A DNA stretch of 64,000 nucleotides, from assembly GCA_949358305.1 (NCBI GenBank), contig OX442316.1:13144001-13208000 (forward strand), written 5' to 3'. Positions 59,101-64,000 of the stretch are shown here, in pieces (position 1 is the stretch's first letter; each line of letters opens with the position of its first letter). This DNA comes from Strigamia acuminata. Lineage: Eukaryota > Arthropoda > Chilopoda > Geophilomorpha > Linotaeniidae. The notes under the pieces were generated by a model that saw only the letters and a program-made list of their open reading frames with translations, did not search any database and was not told where the DNA came from. The translations under genes and the position numbers were made by a program.

Positions 59101-62100
59101 TGCACGTGCTCTTTACGACTTAGATTCCGTTGAGAATTAATGACACTCCATGCTTCGTAATTAGTTGCCGTTCTATTTCATTTGCTAATACCATTTCTGC
59201 AGTGTCAAATGCAAGCACGTCGAGCCTTGAAGCTGTCTTATCGATCTTAGACATGAACTTTCTTCCATTTAAATAAGTAGAATTGAATGTGATTGATAAT
59301 CATACACACTCACACTGCCTTAACTAAATTTATTTCAGCCAAAACCAAACAAATCATTTCTAAATGCAGCAGTTAATTCTACTAAATTGTTTAGTTGTCC
59401 CAGACAAGTGAGCCAACCAAACGTTTTTAGAGTGCGGAATATTTTTCAAGTTTTGTTGTTTAATGTTTAGATTTAATCGAATAAAAATGTCGATTGAAGA
59501 GATTCGTATTAGCTATTGGACGAAGAAAATGCTGCAAATTAAGATTCTTCCACCCGTTAATGAGTGGAGGGTAATCTAATCAGACCACACACTTTTAGTG
59601 AATTAGACTTCATTTACACATTTGGTCTGAATAGTATTAAACCTGGAGTAAATGCCTTCCGCTCTTCTCGTCTGTAGAAGATGGTGGCCTCTTTTATGGC
59701 GCTATTTGGTGGTTTTGCGTCAAAGCGAATGCTTGAAATAACTTTCAATCTTGAGATGTACAATTTGACAGCTTTTTTATTTTAGAAACGCTTTTCCTGG
59801 ATCACTTGAAAGCATGTTTCACGTGCTGCATTACTGTTATTGCTATTATTACCGCTGAATCCTGTGTAAATTTGTGGAATAAATAAATTAAAGACGTAGA
59901 TATGGCCTTTTAGGTTTGTATTTTCACCGACAGGCGTCGCTATTTGCAGCGAAAGTTAATTTTTATCTTTGTGGTAATGACATTAGGGGGTTTTACGGGT
60001 TTTACTCAAATGGATTAAAGCTGATGTTTTAGCTTAAACTGCTAAACATTGAAATGTAATTATGCTTTCAAAAAAATTAAAACGCATTCTATTGATTCTT
60101 TTTAAAGGAACGCCTTCAGGTGTCATTGATTAATTTAGTAAGGTTATGCTCTATGGGACTATTTGGGTCATTGCCATTACAGATTACTCTTAATGCTAAT
60201 TAATAAGGGCAGAGATGAAATGGGTTAAGTTGTAAGTTTCCGTGTACAAAATTGTAATATATATGCAAATTTCATAAGCCAGAAGTTACTTTACATTCTA
60301 ATGGCAAAGATAATAGATGTGAAGAAGGTAGGCGCATATTTAAATTATTAAATTGGTCTAAAAATTACATTTCGTGGTTATCGATTGGGATAATATCAAA
60401 ATGTTCAGTAGTTTAGAAGTAGAAAACAATTTTTTTTTCTTTTTTAGTTAGTTTTTTATATACAATGATATTTGTTTTGTTTTTTTTACTTTTTATATGA
60501 GTTGCCAAGCCTAAATATACCAAGTAAAAGCATTTATTTTTTTAAGAAAAGGCATTTTGCAAAGTTTTTTGTGCAGTTCCGTACTGTATTTGTGTTTTTT
60601 TTTTTTTTTTTTTGGTTCCCTATCTTGTGCCAATTCACTTTTATTTGCTGTCGTCTTCGTCACTGTTTTCTCTGACATTGTGTCTTGTTTCTTTTGTTTA
60701 ACGGTTAGGATGTAATCATTATTTTAAAGGCGAAGTGTTTCCACTACATAATGTAACACTTTTCCCCGCTCTATATTTATGTGCATATTCAATTCGCCTT
60801 TTTACCAGATCCAAAAAGCAGCGTACCACCTCGGATTACGCATACAAAACCACTGATTCAAATACAGGAAGGAGCCACAGTCGAACTTCCGTGCGCAGCT
60901 CAAGGATTTCCAACACCGTCGTACAGGTAGATAGGAAGTGAATAACAAAGCATTTGAGAAGTTTATTTTGCGTACGGAGTCTCATTTTGTTTTTGTTAAA
61001 GTGAATGATGTCGCGCATTAAATTCACTCGTTAAAAAAAACATCATTTCTCTTCATTTGGAATTTAGATGTGTGTGCCGTTCTTTTTATGCATTGTAAAT
61101 AGTATATTTGTGCGAGGAAATTTGTCTTCGTCGGTTTAAGTCGCTGGTAAATAGGCCATTTTATGAAAAGAAACTTTAAAGTGTTTTTTTTTAAATAATA
61201 TTTTTGTGTTAGACTGTTAGCTCAATTTTTTTATCGTTTAGTTTGAAGATATAAGTTTTAATAGGATTTATCGAATGTGGAATTATTTACAATCATTTGT
61301 CAGGTTGTTAAAAGTTTCACTCGAGGTCGTGAATTTTGTGCTGGCTGCTTTTATTGATTTCTGAGACCATCATTACACGAGTAGAAAATCATTTTCGGAA
61401 GTTACAGATGGCGACGATTTAGAAAAACACTTTGAAGGTCTCATAGGATCAAAAGTTTAGGCCTGCCGTAATAGTTGGGAATAAAATTATCAAAATTATG
61501 GGTTTTCAACTAATTAGATAGTGCCACATGCTATTATCAAGGCCCAATCTAGAAGTGATGACTGTATTTTATCTTCCTACTTCCTCTTTTTGCCAATCAG
61601 GTTATGAGGACTTGTGATTCTCAAAAAGTGGCTTTAATGGATTTTGTTATGGGGAAATTAGGCGAATAGTTGGCTTTAATTACATTAATTGAGTTACAAG
61701 TTTATAAATCACTTTTAAAAATTGTTTGTTTACATTTTTCGTCATGCATAGGTGGCTAAAAGTGCTCGGTAAAGATGCAGTTCCGGTGCAGCAAGACCCA
61801 CGAGTGCGTCAAGTGCTGAGTTTGCTTGTATTGGATAAAGTGCATTCTGAAGATGCTGGTGTTTACCGATGCCTTGTGTTTAACAGTATGGGCGAAGAAA
61901 AAACGGAGGTTGTGCTGCGAGTGACTGGTAAGTGCAGAATAACTCATTATTTTTATATGATGCAATCGGAAAATATAAATTAGGTATTTAAAAAAATATG
62001 TATGTATTTTCTTTGCACTATGTAGTATTTTTTGAGAAAGTTTTATTTTATTTTTTTTTATTTTTTATTTTTAAGCTCCATTGTCAGTTCACGTCAGTCC

Positions 62101-62345
62101 CCAGAGACAAACTGTGGACGTGGGGAAGGAATGTCGTATGTCGTGCGTGATCAACGGTTTTCCTGTTACATCGGTCGCTTGGGTGAAAAATGGGAAATCT
62201 CTAATAGAGACTGAACGCGTTAAATTTATATCTCGTGAAATGGTTGAAATCATGGATGTTCAAAAGGAGGATAAGGGCATGTACCAATGTCTAGTGGGCA
62301 ATGGCGAAGAAATGGCTCAAGGAGCTGCGGAGATTAAATTAGGAA
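46789..62345 (+). CDS. Dscam: Dscam-like Ig-superfamily receptor, partial gene (six exons, Ig1-Ig4)
   Basis: Exons 46789-47103, 57544-57702, 57884-58030, 60809-60926, 61752-61927 and 62076-62345 join in one frame (1,185 nt, 395 codons). All junctions are AG/GT, with phases 1-1-1-2-1 between exons and phase 1 at both outer edges. They encode the first four Ig domains of a Dscam: Ig1 with the hallmark FPPFRAEDYRQDVHANVY, Ig2 with IPSFVEDYVSVASW and HRLTGE, Ig3 and Ig4 with DxGxYxC-type ends. Dscam proteins are type I membrane receptors for homophilic recognition in axon guidance and self-avoidance. In arthropods some forms also act in haemocytes. The N-terminal Ig1-Ig4 form the horseshoe used in homophilic binding. 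Missing from the window: the signal peptide, Ig5 onward, FNIII repeats, transmembrane and cytoplasmic parts. Whether this is the Dscam1 orthologue or a paralogue (Dscam2-4 or a lineage-specific copy) cannot be decided from four domains. Confidence 0.93.
51211..51413 (+). mobile_element. Short non-autonomous Helitron-like element
   Basis: The left part reads TC-rich sequence then TATACATATATAAAAAATCTGGGTTTGTATG, the style of many arthropod Helitron 5' ends. The right part has a 6-bp GC hairpin CGTTGC-AAA-GCAACG followed by GGGCACCCAGCTTAGT, closely resembling Helitron 3' ends (hairpin, then CTAGT), here with CTTAGT instead of CTAGT. About 200 bp with no coding capacity. Helitrons make no target duplication, so the exact ends rest on these termini only. 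Confidence 0.6.
51515..51580 (+). mobile_element. tRNA-derived SINE-like fragment
   Basis: TGGCTTAGGCGTAAAGC at 51521 fits a pol III A box within a D arm (GCTT/AAGC stem), and GGTTCGAACAC at 51559 fits a B box, with spacing suitable for pol III. CTGTCTCCAAATCAG between them can fold as an anticodon arm with a CCA anticodon (tRNA-Trp-like). The variable loop and acceptor stem are not intact, and an A-rich tail (AATAAAAAAAAAT) follows. It is therefore a tRNA-derived retroposon head or tRNA relic, not a working tRNA gene. Confidence 0.5.
54426..54441. repeat. Perfect 16-bp palindrome
   Basis: AAGCGGCATGCCGCTT is exactly self-complementary and GC-rich, lying just left of the Tigger-like MITE. 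It may be part of a second transposon end (TACCGTATTATCTCCTCGC...) joined to that element. Confidence 0.7.
54488..54650 (-). mobile_element. Pogo/Tigger-like MITE, copy 2
   Basis: The reverse complement matches 22646-22800: AAAACTCTTTATAACGAATCG, TACCTAAAAATGGCTGGTTTGGTTAGCTGG and CGATTTTTCGGGTTC are shared. The right end has the ATAGAGTCAAAACTC tip with TA at its edge. The opposite inverted repeat is missing or replaced by the palindromic sequence at 54,410-54,480, so this copy is truncated or chimeric. Confidence 0.65.
57544..57702 (+). CDS. Dscam: Dscam-like exon: first half of Ig2
   Basis: 159 nt, acceptor TTCTTTTAG, donor ATG/GTGAGT, phase 1 at both ends. It encodes VAKQYYELQVYDEFVIVENT and continues through GVLRCHIPSF to ...ASWVREDGLVHGRNNN, with the first Ig cysteine and the core Trp. 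It occupies the position and has the size of the alternative exon 4 of insect Dscam1, whose variants begin with the same VxxQYYxxxV pattern. Only one version is visible here. Confidence 0.94.
57884..58030 (+). CDS. Dscam: Dscam-like exon: second half of Ig2
   Basis: 147 nt after a 181-bp intron, acceptor TTATTTAG, donor ACAG/GTAAAA, phase 1 at both ends. It encodes GGRFFLTANGDLYVANV through TYRCKTLHRLTGEIRMSSP to GRIIVTG, including the second Ig2 cysteine and the Dscam motif HRLTGE, and a potential glycosylation site NKT. It matches constant exon 5 of Dscam1. A 32-bp minisatellite starts 15 bases after the exon. Confidence 0.94.
58045..58140 (+). repeat. Minisatellite, 3 x 32 bp, beside a splice donor
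   Basis: Unit GACCAAAACGACTGAATTTA plus 12 bases (ATATCTGAAATT). Copies start at 58045, 58077 and 58109. The first two are identical and the third has several changes. Degenerate continuation runs to about 58,200. It lies 15 bases inside the intron after the second Ig2 exon. Confidence 0.92.
58141..60808 (+). other. Remainder of the 2.8-kb intron between Ig2 and Ig3 exons
   Basis: In insect Dscam1 this place holds the exon 6 array of alternative first halves of Ig3. I saw no second copy of the Ig3 half-exon pattern (C-A-x-G-x-P-x-P-S/Y before a donor). The rest is AT-rich sequence with a 17-T run at about 60,597-60,613 and no recognisable element. Confidence 0.75.
60809..60926 (+). CDS. Dscam: Dscam-like exon: first half of Ig3
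   Basis: 118 nt, acceptor TTTTTACCAG, donor TACAG/GTAGAT, entering in phase 1 and leaving in phase 2. It encodes DPKSSVPPRI through IQEGATVELPCAAQGFPTPSY and an Arg codon completed in the next exon. The first Ig3 cysteine lies in ELPC. Position, phase and size match alternative exon 6 of Dscam1 (typical end C.AQGxPxPSxR). Only one version is seen. Confidence 0.94.
61752..61927 (+). CDS. Dscam: Dscam-like exon: second half of Ig3
   Basis: 176 nt after an 825-bp intron, acceptor CATGCATAG, donor CTG/GTAAGT, in phase 2 and out phase 1. It begins with the core Trp (WLKVLGKDAV) and ends VHSEDAGVYRCLVFNSMGE...VVLRVTG, with the second Ig3 cysteine in a DxGxYxC motif. It matches constant exon 7 of Dscam1. 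Confidence 0.95.
62076..62345 (+). CDS. Dscam: Dscam-like exon: Ig4
   Basis: 270 nt after a 148-bp intron, acceptor TTTTTAAG, donor GGAA/GTAAGT, phase 1 at both ends. It encodes APLSVHVSPQRQTVDVG through CVINGFPVTSVAWVKNGKS and KEDKGMYQCLVGNGEE to AAEIKLG. Both Ig cysteines and the core Trp are present. The start APLS and the end AELKLG-like are typical of Dscam Ig4. The next exon (Ig5) is not found in the remaining 1.65 kb. Confidence 0.95.
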
Positions 62346-64000
62346 GTAAGTTGGATATTTATTTATAGGAAGATTCCTTTTCGGAAATTGTTTTCGTGGT
62401 TTGTTTGTAACGTTGTTATAACGTATTTTGTTGACCAACCAACGGGGCACGGTCGAAAATGTTTCTCGTTTAAGTTTTATATTTATTTTATCTTGAAAAT
62501 TTAATAATTTTCTTTTATTTATTTTTTGTCGTCTCTTCCACGTCCATAAATTTATATTACAGTTTGTTGTAAAAACGAAATTGGTTACGGAGAAACTTTT
62601 CCCTGTGGATTTTGTGAATCTACTCGAGATAAAAATCTGCATTTATAGTATTAGAAAATGAATTATTATGCTCAGGGTGGAATAGGATCGCAAAGAGAGA
62701 AAGGGAAAAAAAGAAATGCTATTTGTTGCATTCAGTGTTTTCTTGTGCAAGTTATAAAACATTTATTACCTTATTTACACTAAAAATAAATTCTGCTGAT
62801 AGTGGTTTGAGTATTTTTCGCATGGGCGCATGTCAATAGCATTCCATGAGAATGGTGAAGAATTTCTTGAACTGTACTGAATTTTTCAATTGAGTTTTTG
62901 AGTTTTTTTTTTATTTATTTTTTATTAAGCGTTTTTAAAGTCAATTTCTACTTTTGCAGTTGTTTCTGAATGAAAATAAATAAATAAATGTGCAAAAATT
63001 AAATTAGAAATTTTGTAAAATATTAACACAATGGGGTAAGTGAAGAGAGGACATAAATTTCAGCTTAAATGTAATTTAACGAAAGCACCTGCTTATAAAT
63101 GAGTGATTTGTAAGCCAATTTCTGAATAGACCTCCAGTAGAGATCAGAAAAGTTTTATGAATAATTTATCGGTTAGCAAATTAGTTCTTGCTTTCCAAAA
63201 CGACCTTGTTTACGTTTTTGGTGTGCAAAATTTGAGTTGAAAAAAATTACCGATATTGATTAATGCATCTTTTTAGCTGTTTGTGATGGGTGTGTACGAT
63301 TCACTGAATAGGAATCGCTAATGACGACTATTTACTGTATAAATGCAATATTTTAAATATTTATTTATCATCTCTTTTAAATGTATGTACACAAAAGTGA
63401 AATGTAATGCTATTTTCGTGCATCACTGAGCGCTCTTCTACTTAACACGATATCGCTTTGGCAAACAAACAAACAAACCTTTTTCTTTTTTCAAGTAAAA
63501 AGGCTGAAAACATAATCTTTTTGGCTTTGTTTTGAAACGATATTTAATGCCTTAATTTCTATTTTTTGTTTTGCTTTAGTTAATTGTGGATGTGTGTGTG
63601 TGTGTGGTGTTAAAGTACGTACTTTCCAATTAAGTTGAGTGCATTTTTCTTTTTATTGCGAACGTTTTAGGATGAAATATATTGTTGAATAGCAACAGTA
63701 ATTTGCACGAGAAAGTTTTCTTGTCTCACGTTTATTGGAGAAAATGAAAACATGAGCTAATAAAACGGCTTAAGTTGTCACCCGGATTTATTCTGTGCAA
63801 ATTCTTGCGCATTTTTATAAACAAAATTTTTTTTTCTCTTAAATATGCACAAATTTTTAGCGCATTCTGTTGGTTTGCCGTGGCTTTTAATTAAGAATGA
63901 AAACGTTTACGTACTCTGCGAGCACTACAGAATGATTGATCGGGTTGGAAGGAGATGAATTTGTTTTAAGTGGAACGTGAACGTAATAAAAATTACGAAG
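62346..64000 (+). other. Intron after Ig4 (runs off the window)
   Basis: Begins GTAAGT and contains no Ig5 exon that I can recognise. AT-rich, with an interrupted (TG)n microsatellite at 63,591-63,606 and small (AAAC)n and (AAAT)n tracts. Confidence 0.75.

Noticed and set aside
62032-62214. 60-codon frame overlapping the Ig4 exon
   Set aside because: Out of frame with the Ig4 exon, which has matching splice phases and conserved Ig residues.
1-64000. CRISPR array, operon, rRNA or intact tRNA gene
   Set aside because: No regularly spaced direct repeats with unique spacers and no rRNA-like conserved blocks. The tRNA-like sequences seen are fragments.

Overview
This is an AT-rich eukaryotic window, almost certainly from an arthropod nuclear genome. 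It carries the 5' part of one spliced gene, a Dscam-like immunoglobulin cell-adhesion receptor, on the + strand. The lineage cannot be fixed from sequence alone. Arthropod origin is supported by the close match of the Ig1-Ig4 exons and their boundaries to insect Dscam1, by a copia-type retroelement with a copia-like primer-binding site, and by the Tc1 and Helitron-like transposon content. There are no bacterial-type operons, rRNA genes, intact tRNA genes or CRISPR arrays.

Layout. 1-11.4 kb is non-coding and repeat-littered: a perfect 45-bp-arm palindromic MITE at 496-697 and two dispersed repeats that recur later. 11,420-15,663 is a Tc1-family transposon with 255-bp IR/DR-type inverted repeats and a TA duplication. 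Its transposase (minus strand) is dead: three in-frame stops and loss of the segment carrying the catalytic Glu. Nested inside it at 11,753-14,344 is a complete-looking but non-autonomous copia-type LTR element on the minus strand: two 206-bp LTRs that look identical, a TATTA duplication, a primer-binding site matching the 5' half of initiator tRNA-Met over 28 nt, a polypurine tract, and one 642-codon ORF. That ORF encodes Gag, a zinc knuckle and a protease-like segment, but no integrase core and no reverse transcriptase. 15.7-46.8 kb holds no gene I can support, only repeats and simple sequence. It is either the large first intron or the upstream region of the Dscam-like gene.

46,789-62,345 contains six consecutive coding exons with consistent splice sites and phases (1,185 nt, 395 codons): all of Ig1 (one exon), Ig2 (two exons), Ig3 (two exons) and Ig4 (one exon). 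Ig2 and Ig3 are split at the same places as in insect Dscam1, whose exons 4 and 6 are tandemly duplicated and mutually exclusive. Here I see only one version of each. The introns hold a Helitron-like element, a tRNA-derived SINE-like fragment, a pogo/Tigger-like MITE and a 3 x 32-bp minisatellite. The signal-peptide exon and everything after Ig4 lie outside what I can identify.

The most unusual items are the gag-only copia-type element (comparable to plant TR-GAG elements) with its very long tRNA match, and the single-copy state of the exon positions that are hypervariable in Dscam1.
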